DNA of 64,000 nt from Allobosea thiooxidans (GTDB taxonomy: Bacteria; Pseudomonadota; Alphaproteobacteria; Rhizobiales; Beijerinckiaceae): NCBI RefSeq assembly GCF_900168195.1, contig NZ_FUYX01000010.1, positions 1-64,000 on the forward strand. The letters run 5' to 3'. This document shows, in pieces, positions 26,726 to 36,297 of the stretch. Made by a program: the position numbers and the translations under genes. Under the pieces are notes generated by a model that had not been told where the DNA came from, made no database searches, and saw only the letters and a list, made by a program, of their open reading frames with translations. Positions within the stretch are counted from its first letter, which is position 1. Each line of letters begins with the position of its first letter.

Positions 26726-27133
26726 TCAGACGCCGCCGACGCCCATGTCGCGGAAGCGCTGTATCGCCTCGCCCTGCTCGAAATCGTCGAGCTCGAACAT
26801 CTGGCGGATCTCGATCTCGCTGTCCGTCAGCATCGGATTAGGGAATCCGCTTGCCCATTCCCGCGCCTCCTCCACCGAGGAGACATTGATGATGGTGTAG
26901 CCGGCGATCAGCTCCTTGGCCTCGGCGAAGGGGCCGTCGACGACCGACTTCCGCCCGCCCTTCCATGTGACACGCCAGCCCTTCTCGCTCGGGTGGAGGC
27001 CGCTGGCATCGACCAGCACCCCGGCCTTGAGAAGCTTCTCGTGGTAATCGGCCATCTCGGTGAAGACCTCGGCGGACGGCATGACGCCGGCTTCGGAATC
27101 ACGCGTGGCCTTGACGATGATCATGAAACGCAT
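26726..27133 (-). CDS. DGPF/YciI-like protein 2
   Basis: 135 residues: MRFMIIVKATRDSEAG, then VDGPFAEAKELIAGYTIINVSSVEEA. Diverges from the other two around the middle (YTIIN in place of the Trp-rich FWLW/YWLW), suggesting a different partner or substrate. ATG 27133 follows an AGGAG site. Its own putative promoter sits in the 93-bp gap upstream, and a 10-bp inverted repeat (27155-27164 with 27182-27191) falls in its leader. Confidence 0.93.
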   Translation of the reverse strand: MRFMIIVKATRDSEAGVMPSAEVFTEMADYHEKLLKAGVLVDASGLHPSEKGWRVTWKGGRKSVVDGPFAEAKELIAGYTIINVSSVEEAREWASGFPNPMLTDSEIEIRQMFELDDFEQGEAIQRFRDMGVGGV

Positions 27134-27193
27134 GGTCTGCTCCTGGTTCCTGGCTTCGGAAGCGGCTCGGGTCGAAGCCCTCGCTTCCGAAAT

Positions 27194-27241
27194 CACGTCG
27201 AACGGGGTTCTGGGAGTTCGACAGGCTCAGGCGATTTTTTT
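27194..27241 (-). promoter_or_regulatory. Putative ECF42 promoter P2 (upstream of DGPF 2)
   Basis: On the minus strand: an A7 tract (27235-27241), 11 nt, TGTCGA (27218-27223), 13 nt, CGTTCGACGTG (27194-27204). Both boxes and the spacer match P1 exactly. ECF42 sigma factors are reported to use a TGTCGA -35 box. Confidence 0.72.
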
Positions 27242-27649
27242 CACGGTTTCGGCGCGGATGCGTTCTTCCTGCGCGCGCAGCTCCGGCGTCATCTCGGCAC
27301 CGAAATCCTCCGTCTCGAAGACGGGCCTGATCTCGATCTCGGTGCCGCCGTCGAAGGGCGCGCGCTTCAGCCATTCGATGGCTTCGGCCATCGACTTCAC
27401 CTGCCAGAGCCAGAAGCCGCAGAGCAGTTCCTTGGTCTCGGCGAAGGGGCCATCCGTCACCGTCCGCTCGCTCCCGGAGAAGCGCATGCGGATGCCCTTC
27501 GAGGTCGGGTGCAGCCCCTCGCCCGCCAGCATGATGCCGGCCTTCACCAGCTCCTCGTTATAAGCCCCCATCCGGGTGAGGAGCTCCTGGCTCGGCATGA
27601 TGCCGGCTTCGCTGTCCTTGTCGGCCTTGACCAGAACCATCACTCGCAT
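27227..27649 (-). CDS. DGPF/YciI-like protein 1
   Basis: 140 residues: MRVMVLVKADKDSEAG, then TDGPFAETKELLCGFWLWQVKS. First gene of the DGPF-DGPF-DGPF-sigma cluster on the minus strand. ATG 27649 follows GGAGAAG; the in-frame upstream sequence is part of the leader. The 3' end encodes ...VKKIA from an A-rich run that also forms the upstream A-tract of the next promoter. Confidence 0.93.
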   Translation of the reverse strand: MRVMVLVKADKDSEAGIMPSQELLTRMGAYNEELVKAGIMLAGEGLHPTSKGIRMRFSGSERTVTDGPFAETKELLCGFWLWQVKSMAEAIEWLKRAPFDGGTEIEIRPVFETEDFGAEMTPELRAQEERIRAETVKKIA

Positions 27650-27718
27650 CGGTCTTCTCCTTGGGTTGGGAGAACCGGGCGGCTCCAGCGCAAACCGCCG
27701 GAACCCGTTCTCTGCCGG

Positions 27719-27766
27719 CACGTCGAACGGGCGCGGCCGGAATCGACATCGCCGGGAATCTTTTTT
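27719..27766 (-). promoter_or_regulatory. Putative ECF42 promoter P1 (upstream of DGPF 1)
   Basis: On the minus strand: an A6 tract (27761-27766), 12 nt, TGTCGA (27743-27748), 13 nt, CGTTCGACGTG (27719-27729). About 70 bp ahead of the DGPF 1 start. Confidence 0.72.
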
Positions 27767-27831
27767 CAGTTTTTATTTGCGGAGCCGCTCGCACGCCCGA
27801 TGCGCACCCAACGCGAGCGGCTCCGATCCGT

Positions 27832-29172
27832 TCAGGCGCTGCGCGGCAGCGCCTCCAGGAAGCGGGCCGGCTCGCCCTGCGAAGGTGTGGTCAGCTCGCC
27901 CTCCCACATCACCTTGCGGCCGCGCACGAAGGTGCCCACCGGCCAGCCCGTGACGGAGACGCCGTCATAGGGCGTCCAGCCGCATTTCGAGGCGCTCCAC
28001 TCCTTGGTGATCGTCTCGCGGCGCTTGAGGTCGACGATGGTGAAGTCGGCATCGTAGCCCACCGCGATCCGGCCCTTGCCTTCGAGCCCGAAGATGCGCT
28101 GCGGGCCGTGGCTGGTCAGGTCGACGAAGCGCTCCAGCGTCAGCCGGCCGGCATTCACATGGTCGAGCATGATCGGCACCAGCGTCTGCACGCCGGGCAT
28201 GCCGGAGTGGCTCGCCGGATAGGCGTGATGCTTCTCCTCATGCGTATGCGGCGCATGGTCGGAGCCGAGCACGTCGACGATGCCCTGCTCGACGCCCCAC
28301 CAGATCCGCTGGCGGTGGCTGTCGTCGCGGATCGGCGGGTTCATCTGGGCATAGGTGCCGAGCCGCTCGTAGCAATCCGGCGCGACCAGGGTCAGGTGGT
28401 TCGGCAACACCTCGACGGTGGCGACATCCTTGTGGTCCTTCAGGAACAGCATCTCGTCGCTGGTCGAGATGTGCAGGATGTGGACGCGCGCCCCGGTCTC
28501 GCGGGCGATGCGCACGAGCCGCGTCGTGCAGGTCAGCGCCACCTCGGGCGAGCGCCAGACCGGGTGGCTCGCCGGATCGTTCTCGACCCTGAGCCCCATG
28601 CGCTCGCGCAGCATGGTCTCGTCCTCGGAGTGGAAGGCGGCGCGACGGCGCGTGCGCTTCAGGATCTCGGCGACGCCCTTGTCGTCCTCGACCAGGAGGT
28701 CGCCGGTCGAGGAGCCCATGAACACCTTGATGCCGGCCGCGCCCGGCAGCCGCTCCAGCTCCGGCACGTCGGCGGCGTTCTCATGCGTGCCGCCGACCCA
28801 GAAGGCGAAGTCGCAATGCATGCGGTGGCGCCCGCGCCTGATCTTGTCGGCCAGCGCCTCCGGCGTCGTCGTCTGGGGAATCGTGTTCGGCATCTCGAAG
28901 ACGCAGGTCACGCCGCCGAGCGCGGCCGAGCGCGAGCCGCTCTCCAGGTCCTCCTTGTGGTCCAGCCCGGGCTCGCGGAAATGCACCTGCGAGTCGATCA
29001 CGCCCGGCAGGATGTGCAGGCCGGTGCAATCAACCGTCTCGCCGGCCGAAGCCTGCGAGAGGTCGCCCAGCGCCATGATCTTGCCGCCGGTGACGCCGAT
29101 GTCGCGCGCGACGCGCCCATCCTGGTTCACCACGGTGCCGCCCTTGAGGATGACGTCGTAGGTCTGGGGCAT
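27832..29172 (-). CDS. pyrC: Dihydroorotase (class I)
   Basis: 446 residues of the amidohydrolase superfamily: GVIDSQVHFREPG gives the metal-binding His pair, KVFMGSSTGDL the bridging Lys region, and VLGSDHAPHTHEEK the late His/Asp. It closes carbamoyl-aspartate to dihydroorotate in pyrimidine synthesis. Allantoinase or hydantoinase is an alternative, but the HFREPG and GSDHAPH motifs fit dihydroorotase best. Monocistronic, divergent from ygfZ. Confidence 0.9.
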   Translation of the reverse strand: MPQTYDVILKGGTVVNQDGRVARDIGVTGGKIMALGDLSQASAGETVDCTGLHILPGVIDSQVHFREPGLDHKEDLESGSRSAALGGVTCVFEMPNTIPQTTTPEALADKIRRGRHRMHCDFAFWVGGTHENAADVPELERLPGAAGIKVFMGSSTGDLLVEDDKGVAEILKRTRRRAAFHSEDETMLRERMGLRVENDPASHPVWRSPEVALTCTTRLVRIARETGARVHILHISTSDEMLFLKDHKDVATVEVLPNHLTLVAPDCYERLGTYAQMNPPIRDDSHRQRIWWGVEQGIVDVLGSDHAPHTHEEKHHAYPASHSGMPGVQTLVPIMLDHVNAGRLTLERFVDLTSHGPQRIFGLEGKGRIAVGYDADFTIVDLKRRETITKEWSASKCGWTPYDGVSVTGWPVGTFVRGRKVMWEGELTTPSQGEPARFLEALPRSA

Positions 29173-29321
29173 GGCGGTTCTCCCGGCGGTTGAGCAAAAG
29201 GCTGATGCAGCCTACCTATCGGCAGACTCGCCGGGCCGGAAGCGGAAACAGCTTTCGGGTGGCGCCATGATCGCTCACGGCCGACGAGCCCGGCACGGAA
29301 TCAGAAACGGAACGGCTGCCC

Positions 29322-30221
29322 ATGCCTGCAACCCGATTGATCGACCGCGGCGTCCTCCGCGTCAGCGGCGAGGACGCCCGCGACTTCCTGCAGAACCTAG
29401 TGACCTGTGATCTCGATCCGGTTACGCCCGGCCGGGCCGGCTATGGCGCGCTGCTGACGCCGCAAGGCAAGATCATCTGCGATTTCCTCATCGTCGCGCT
29501 GCCGCCGGAGGATGGCGGCGGCTTCCTGCTCGATTGCCCGCTCCTCCAGGCCGCCGACCTGATGAAACGCCTGAAACTCTACAAGCTGCGAGCCAAGGTC
29601 CTGCTCGAGGATCTCACGAATGCGAGCGCCGTTCTGGCTTCCGCCGACGGCGCCCCGCTGCCTGCCGATGCCGGCGTGGTCTATGACGACCCGCGCCTGC
29701 CGGCGCTGGGCCAGCGCGCGATCGTCGATGCCGAGGGCGCCGAGGCGCTCGCCTCCGCCGAACCGGACACCTATCACGCCCGCCGCATCGCGCTCGGCGT
29801 GCCTGCCGGCGGACGGGACTTTCCCTATGGCGACAGCTTCCCGCACGAGGCGCTGCTCGACCAGCTCGGCGGGGTCTCCTTCGGCAAGGGCTGCTATATC
29901 GGCCAGGAGGTCGTCTCCCGCATGCAGCATCGCGGCACGGCCCGCACCCGCGTCGTCCCGATCGTCTTCGACGGCGGCATCGTCGCGGAGACCGGCGCCG
30001 AAGCGACCGCCGCCGGCAAGCCGCTCGGCACGATCGGCTCCGGCACCGACGGCAGGGCACTCGCCATGCTCAGGCTCGACCGCCTGGCCGACGCCGTCGC
30101 CGCCGGCCAGGAGCCGCTCGGTGGCGGCCTTGCCTTCCATCTCGCGGAGAAGCCCGGCTTCATCCGCTTCCCCTTCCCGGGCGAGGCCGGCTTCGGCACC
30201 ACACCAGGAGCCGCGATATGA
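29322..30221 (+). CDS. ygfZ: YgfZ/GcvT-domain folate-binding protein
   Basis: 299 residues related to the glycine cleavage T protein: RGVLRVSGEDARDFLQNLVTCD at the start, YGALLTPQGKIICDF, and the YgfZ signature KGCYIGQEVVSRMQHRG near 190. YgfZ uses tetrahydrofolate to help maintain or repair iron-sulfur cluster enzymes such as MiaB. Its stop overlaps the tag start (ATGA), and tag overlaps the HD gene, forming a three-gene operon. Confidence 0.93.
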   Translation: MPATRLIDRGVLRVSGEDARDFLQNLVTCDLDPVTPGRAGYGALLTPQGKIICDFLIVALPPEDGGGFLLDCPLLQAADLMKRLKLYKLRAKVLLEDLTNASAVLASADGAPLPADAGVVYDDPRLPALGQRAIVDAEGAEALASAEPDTYHARRIALGVPAGGRDFPYGDSFPHEALLDQLGGVSFGKGCYIGQEVVSRMQHRGTARTRVVPIVFDGGIVAETGAEATAAGKPLGTIGSGTDGRALAMLRLDRLADAVAAGQEPLGGGLAFHLAEKPGFIRFPFPGEAGFGTTPGAAI

Positions 30222-30859
30222 GCGACGCGATCATCTCGAACGAGGAACGCGTCGCGATCGCAGGGCCCGACGGCAAGTTCCGCTGCCGCTGGCCGGGGAC
30301 CGACCCGCTTTATCTCGCCTATCACGACACCGAATGGGGCGTGCCGGAATATGATTCCCGCGCCCTCTGGGAAAAGCTGATCCTCGATGGCTTCCAGGCC
30401 GGTCTCTCCTGGATCACCATCCTCAGGAAGCGCGACGCCTTCCGCGCCGGCTTTGCCGGATTCGAACCCGAGCAGGTCGCCCGCTTCACCGAGGCCGATG
30501 TCCAGCGCCTGCTCGCCGATCCCGGCATCATCCGTCATCGCGGCAAGATCGAGGGCACGATCAGGAGCGCGCAGGCCTATCTGAAGCTCAGCGAGCGCGA
30601 GCCCTTCGCCGACTTCCTCTGGAAGCATCTCGACGGCCGCGTGCTGCAGAACAGCTTCCGCGTCCAGAACGAGGTGCCGACCCAGACCAAGCTCTCCGAG
30701 GCGATCTCGAAGGAACTGAAGAAGGCCGGCTTCACCTTCTGCGGCCCGACCATCGTCTACGCCTTCATGGAAGCCTGCGGGCTGGTCAACGACCACCTCA
30801 CCGGCTGCTTCCGCTGGAGCGAATGCGCCGCACTGGCGCGCGACAGTCGCGCCGCCTGA
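30218..30859 (+). CDS. tag: DNA-3-methyladenine glycosylase I
   Basis: 213 residues of the Tag family: CRWPGTDPLYLAYHDTEWGVPEYD, where Cys, His and Glu lie in the zinc snap and base pocket, then FQAGLSWITILRKRDAFR for the helix-hairpin-helix, and the C-terminal NDHLTGCFRW with the remaining zinc ligands. It removes 3-methyladenine from alkylated DNA. Middle gene of the ygfZ-tag-HD operon. Confidence 0.95.
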   Translation: MSDAIISNEERVAIAGPDGKFRCRWPGTDPLYLAYHDTEWGVPEYDSRALWEKLILDGFQAGLSWITILRKRDAFRAGFAGFEPEQVARFTEADVQRLLADPGIIRHRGKIEGTIRSAQAYLKLSEREPFADFLWKHLDGRVLQNSFRVQNEVPTQTKLSEAISKELKKAGFTFCGPTIVYAFMEACGLVNDHLTGCFRWSECAALARDSRAA

Positions 30860-31464
30860 TGGCCCGCGCCCCGGAACCGCCGCGCGCCTGGCAGCGCATG
30901 CTCTCGGGCCGCCGGCTCGACCTCCTCGACCCCTCGCCGCTCGACATCGAGATCGAGGACATCGCCCATGGCCTCGCCCGCGTCGCCCGCTGGAACGGCC
31001 AGACACGCGGGGCTCATTCCTTCTCGGTGGCGCAGCATTGCCTGCTGGTCGAGGCGATCGCCGGCCATCTCAACCCTGGCTGGAGCGAAGACTGGCGCCT
31101 GATGGCGCTGCTGCACGACGCACCGGAATACGTCATCGGCGACATGATCTCGCCGTTCAAGGTGGTGATGGGCGATGCCTACAAGAGCGTCGAGAACCGG
31201 CTGCTCGCCGCGATCCATCTGCGCTTCGGCCTGCCCGCGGCGACGCCCGCCATGCTGAAGCGCGGGACGAAGGAGGCGGACACCATCGCCGCCTTCTTCG
31301 AGGCGACCCGCCTCGCCGGCTTCGCCCGCGAGGAGGCCCTGAAATTCTTCGGCAGGCCGCAGGCGCTTCCGGCTGAGGTCCTCGCCTGGCTGGAGCCGCT
31401 CGACACCGAGACGGCCCAGGCCCGCTTCCTCGCGCGCTTCGGCGAGCTCGCCGGCGCAGCCTGA
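30859..31464 (+). CDS. HD-domain phosphohydrolase (YfbR-like)
   Basis: 201 residues. HSFSVAQHCLLVEA and MALLHDAPEYVIGDM supply the HD-family metal ligands (His, His-Asp), and KEADTIAAFFEAT carries the final Asp. Similar proteins include the nucleotidase YfbR (deoxynucleoside 5'-monophosphates); substrate here unproven. The ATG shares a base with the tag stop (TGATG). A hairpin follows at 31472. Confidence 0.85.
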   Translation: MARAPEPPRAWQRMLSGRRLDLLDPSPLDIEIEDIAHGLARVARWNGQTRGAHSFSVAQHCLLVEAIAGHLNPGWSEDWRLMALLHDAPEYVIGDMISPFKVVMGDAYKSVENRLLAAIHLRFGLPAATPAMLKRGTKEADTIAAFFEATRLAGFAREEALKFFGRPQALPAEVLAWLEPLDTETAQARFLARFGELAGAA

Positions 31465-31471
31465 GCCCGTA

Positions 31472-31496
31472 CAGGTCAGGCTTTCGGCCTGACCTG
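31472..31496. terminator. Hairpin between convergent genes
   Basis: CAGGTCAGGC (31472-31481) pairs with GCCTGACCTG (31487-31496) over a 5-nt loop. No long T-run on either side, so the termination role is probable rather than certain. Confidence 0.5.
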
Positions 31497-31503
31497 AGCC
31501 GGA

Positions 31504-32796
31504 TCAGAGCGTCAGGCGGACCTGGCTGATCTCGGCAGCGATCGCCTTGAAGACCGGGCCGAGCTGGGAGGCATTATCCACCTCATAATACATGTCCTTG
31601 CTGGTAGCACAGTTGCGCAGCATCGTGGTGTTACCGTCCATCACACGAATGGTGTAGACAGTAATTCCTGCGGCCTTAGCATTCTCACAAGCTTTCGCCG
31701 TGCGAAGGTCGATATTAGAATTCCAGGTTCTTCCGTTTCCGGCAAAGCGGCTTCGCGTATTTTGACCGTCAGTCAAGAGTATCATGTATTTCTTTAGCCG
31801 CGGCGTGGAAGCCGGCTTGGCCTGCGTAAACGGCTCACTAGGGCTGAGCGTCGCCATGCCCCACACAGCGCCAATAGTTACGTTGGTCGCCCCGATCGGC
31901 TTCATTGAAGCAACCTTTGCCCTCAATGCCTGCCAATCGCCGGTCAGCGGCAAAATGGAGGCCTGACCGCGGGGAGAAAAATCGTCACAGAAATCCGCAG
32001 GATATGGATTAATGCTGCTATCGCTGTCCGTAACATCATTAGGATCGTCACGATCAGCGACACACCCCTCCCAGTTTTGCTTGGAGATTCTGGTTGATGT
32101 CTCCCTGCAGGTATACGGCGAATAATTAGAGCAATCTAGAAGCTTCATTCCCCATCTCAGCCAGGAAGAAGATACCAATCCCGTATCTAGAACAATTCTG
32201 GTTGAGAACGGCACAATAGAAATTCTAATTTGATCAGCAATACTGGGATCTTTTGCCTTTTCCATAACGTTAATCAGATCATTGGATGCCAGCTTCAAAG
32301 CATCCATCTTGCCATCGTCCTTCATCGATCCCGTATTATCGAGCACGAGGGCTAGCTCGATGGTATTGGTGCCCCAGGTCGAGCGGCTGTTGCTGGCGAC
32401 CAGGATATGGTTGGTCCCGATGATCTTGGCGATGGTCGTCGGCATGTCGACCTTGGCCGAGATCTGCACCGTGCGCGCCGTTCGGTCGATGGTGATCGTC
32501 GGCTCGACCAGCCCTTCCTTCACATCGGGCGGGAGGTTGTCCTTGATCCAGCCGGCCACCCTCGTCTTCACATCGGCGTCCGACAGCTTCTGCGCGTCGC
32601 GGGCGGCCATCAGCGCCGCGGCGTCGATGGCGGAACTGAGCGCCTGCCGTGCATTGCTGGCGCGGGAGTAATCGACGGCGACGCCGACCACGCCCATCAT
32701 CGGCACCAGGGTGAGCCCGAACAGCAGCGCCACATTGCCGCGCTGGTCCCGGCGGAAACGCCGCATCATCTCCTGAAGGAAACCGATCTTGCCCAT
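31504..32796 (-). CDS. TadG-like pilus-assembly protein with vWA domain
   Basis: 430 residues. A short N-terminal TadE/TadG segment (RRFRRDQRGNVALLFGLTLVPMMGVVGVAVDYSRA) gives a single membrane anchor; a vWA domain follows, with the metal-site motif LVLDNTGSMKDD near 165 and ILLTDGQNTRS near 350. Such proteins belong to Flp/Tad pilus machines, but no other tad genes are here. Bases 31560-32340 are strikingly AT-richer than the 5' part and neighbours. ATG 32796 starts the recognisable protein; the frame is open upstream. Confidence 0.85.
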   Translation of the reverse strand: MGKIGFLQEMMRRFRRDQRGNVALLFGLTLVPMMGVVGVAVDYSRASNARQALSSAIDAAALMAARDAQKLSDADVKTRVAGWIKDNLPPDVKEGLVEPTITIDRTARTVQISAKVDMPTTIAKIIGTNHILVASNSRSTWGTNTIELALVLDNTGSMKDDGKMDALKLASNDLINVMEKAKDPSIADQIRISIVPFSTRIVLDTGLVSSSWLRWGMKLLDCSNYSPYTCRETSTRISKQNWEGCVADRDDPNDVTDSDSSINPYPADFCDDFSPRGQASILPLTGDWQALRAKVASMKPIGATNVTIGAVWGMATLSPSEPFTQAKPASTPRLKKYMILLTDGQNTRSRFAGNGRTWNSNIDLRTAKACENAKAAGITVYTIRVMDGNTTMLRNCATSKDMYYEVDNASQLGPVFKAIAAEISQVRLTL

Positions 32797-33101
32797 GACA
32801 TTCCACACCCCGGCCGGATTGACCGCATTCGGCCGCAGAAGCGTTGGAGGCTGGGAATTACGAATTTCTGAAAGCAATTCCCCGAACTGGGGCCTATCTG
32901 CACATTTTGAACGGAAATCATCTGCCGTTGCGTCACCCGACGCTTCTCGCCCCCTCCGCGCACGCCTCCTGACTGCCGGAGAGCGTCCTGCGCAGCCTCC
33001 ACGATTATTTCCCACACGGAACAGGTGATCGTTCTTTTTTCTGGATTTCGAAAAAAGCGCTTTCGCGGGATCATTCCGGGATCTGATCGGAGGAGCCCGT
33101 C
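32797..33101. other. Intergenic region between tadG-like and malate synthase genes
   Basis: 305 bp containing the two divergent promoters. The only clear element is an inverted repeat at 33034-33057. Confidence 0.5.
33034..33057. promoter_or_regulatory. Inverted repeat upstream of malate synthase
   Basis: CTTTTTTC (33034-33041) and GAAAAAAG (33050-33057) with an 8-nt spacer, 45 nt before the malate synthase start. Could be an operator or part of a promoter; a terminator for the minus strand is less likely because the tadG-like gene runs away from it. Confidence 0.45.
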
Positions 33102-34709
<1,608 letters not shown>

Positions 34710-34734
34710 TCCTCGGCTTCGATTCGACGATCAG

Positions 34735-34763
34735 GGGCGCCGCGGCCACGCGGCGCCCTTTTT
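34735..34763 (+). terminator. Rho-independent terminator of aceB
   Basis: GGGCGCCGCG (34735-34744) and CGCGGCGCCC (34749-34758), 4-nt loop, then T-tract at 34759-34763. Confidence 0.9.
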
Positions 34764-34772
34764 CTTTGCCGG

Positions 34773-34934
34773 TCAGGGCTGGTGCCACCAGATCCGGGCG
34801 CCGACGATCACGGCGAGCAGGAGGACCGAGCCGAAGAGATGCAGCAGGTCGGCCTTCCAGCCGCCGGCCGACGGCCGCCGGATGTTCTGGTAGACCGCCT
34901 CCCGACGACGCCGATAGGTTCCGATCGTGGTCAT
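34773..34934 (-). CDS. 53-residue single-pass membrane protein
   Basis: Starts MTTIGTYRRRREAVYQNIRR, a basic cytoplasmic-type head, followed by one hydrophobic helix (HLFGSVLLLAVIVGARIWW) and ends HQP. A good GGAGG site lies 6 nt before the ATG. The start is 18 nt after the stop of the DapA-like gene on the same strand, so the two are probably co-transcribed. Too short for family assignment; role unknown. Confidence 0.65.
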   Translation of the reverse strand: MTTIGTYRRRREAVYQNIRRPSAGGWKADLLHLFGSVLLLAVIVGARIWWHQP

Positions 34935-34952
34935 GGCTGCCTCCATCCGGTT

Positions 34953-35900
34953 TCAGCTGGCGCGGCCGGAGATCGCCGCGGCGCCGGATCGCACCGGCGC
35001 CATCGCCGTCCCGGCGAGCGGGCGCGGCAGGTCCTCGACCGCATCGCGAACGAGGGACGCGTATTCCGGGCGGGCGGGGGAAAGCGGCGCCCGGCAGGAA
35101 GTCCCGATCTCCGGATGCAGCATCGACAGGGCGAGCTTGGTGAGGACCGGGTCTGGCTCCCGCGCGATGACCTCGAGCAGCGGAACGAGCCGCCGCTGCA
35201 GGATCTGCGCCTGCCCGTAGAATTCGGAGCGCGCCGCGCTCTCCAGCCGCGCCAGCCAGTGCGGCGCCAGATTGCCGATGCCGGTGATCGCCCCGCATCC
35301 GCCCGCGAGCAGATAGGCCGGAATGGTCTCGGCCGCGCCGGTCAGCCGCATGAAGCGGCGGTCGCGCAGGCGCGCGATCCGGTCGCAGCGGATGAGATCG
35401 CCGCGCCGCTCGAGGATGCCGACGATGTTCGTCGCCCCCTCGAGCCGCTCCAGCGTCTCCGGCATGATCTCGATGCCGCAGCGATCCGGGTCATTGTCGA
35501 GGATGATCTCGAGCCCGGTCGCCTGCGCCGCGGCCAGCGCGTGGGCGACGAGCCCGGCCTGCGTCGGCCGGTTGTAATAGGGCATGCGCAGCAGCAGGGC
35601 CGAGGCGCCGGCCTTCTCGGCCGCGGCGATCTCGGCGAGCGTTTCGGCCGTGGCATAGCTGCCGACGGCCGCGAGCACCGGAAAATGCCGGCCGGCGATA
35701 CGGCGGGCAGCCACGCTGAGTTCCTGTCGTTCCGCCCCGCTCAGCGTCGGGCTTTCGCCCGTGGCGGTGCCGATCACGATGCCGTCGGCGCCCTGCGCGA
35801 TCTGCCAGTGGATGAGGCGCTCCAGCGCGCCGTAATCGATCGCGTCCTCATCGAAGGGCGTGACCAGCGCGGTGAACATGCCGTGAAGCCAGTGGTTCAT
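34953..35900 (-). CDS. DapA-family protein lacking catalytic Lys and Tyr
   Basis: 315 residues with the fold of dihydrodipicolinate synthase/N-acetylneuraminate lyase: TALVTPFDEDAIDYGALE, GTATGESPTLS, MPYYNRPTQ and a C-terminal helical part. Where active members have YNVPSRTG it reads DNDPDRCG (Tyr133 to Asp), and where they have GIKE it reads GILE (Lys161 to Leu); the triad Thr44 also appears as Ala. It cannot form the usual Schiff base, so a different or regulatory role is likely. ATG 35900 is 8 nt after the upstream 70-residue gene. Confidence 0.85.
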   Translation of the reverse strand: MNHWLHGMFTALVTPFDEDAIDYGALERLIHWQIAQGADGIVIGTATGESPTLSGAERQELSVAARRIAGRHFPVLAAVGSYATAETLAEIAAAEKAGASALLLRMPYYNRPTQAGLVAHALAAAQATGLEIILDNDPDRCGIEIMPETLERLEGATNIVGILERRGDLIRCDRIARLRDRRFMRLTGAAETIPAYLLAGGCGAITGIGNLAPHWLARLESAARSEFYGQAQILQRRLVPLLEVIAREPDPVLTKLALSMLHPEIGTSCRAPLSPARPEYASLVRDAVEDLPRPLAGTAMAPVRSGAAAISGRAS

Positions 35901-35908
35901 GGCAGGCC

Positions 35909-36121
35909 TCAGAGCAGCCTGAGCGTCTTCGCGGTCATGCGGACCGCGCGCGGCCTGTGGCCGGTCTCGAACACGGCGTAGCGCAACGCCGCGCCGCGAT
36001 CGGCGAAAATGCCGCCGCCGCGGCCATGGGTCTCGACGGCCAGCCAATGACCTTCGCTGTCGCGCCCGACCAGGAACCGGAGCGGGCCACCGAACGCTTT
36101 GCGAGGGATACTGAACATCAT
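35909..36121 (-). CDS. Small protein of unknown function (70 aa), upstream of the DapA-like gene
   Basis: Reads as a compact globular protein (PLRFLVGRDSEGHWLAVETHGRGGGIFADRGAALRYAVFETGHRPRAVRM); ATG codons at 36121 and 36118. I do not recognise the family, but the 8-nt spacing to the DapA-like gene and the absence of low-complexity sequence support it. A hairpin (CGGTC/GACCG, 36135-36150) lies in its leader. Confidence 0.65.
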   Translation of the reverse strand: MMFSIPRKAFGGPLRFLVGRDSEGHWLAVETHGRGGGIFADRGAALRYAVFETGHRPRAVRMTAKTLRLL

Positions 36122-36297
36122 CCTGTTTCCCGAACGGTCTTTTTGGACCGCCCGGACAAGGTATTTGCGCCGCCATAGCCGTTCGAGACGGGGCGAAGGA
36201 CGGCGACATCAAGGATGCATAAAGGCGGCGACGCCGGCCCTTTTGACTTCCGCGGGCCGCTCGCGCTCAATCCGCCGCTCTCGCCCGGATTCGCCCC

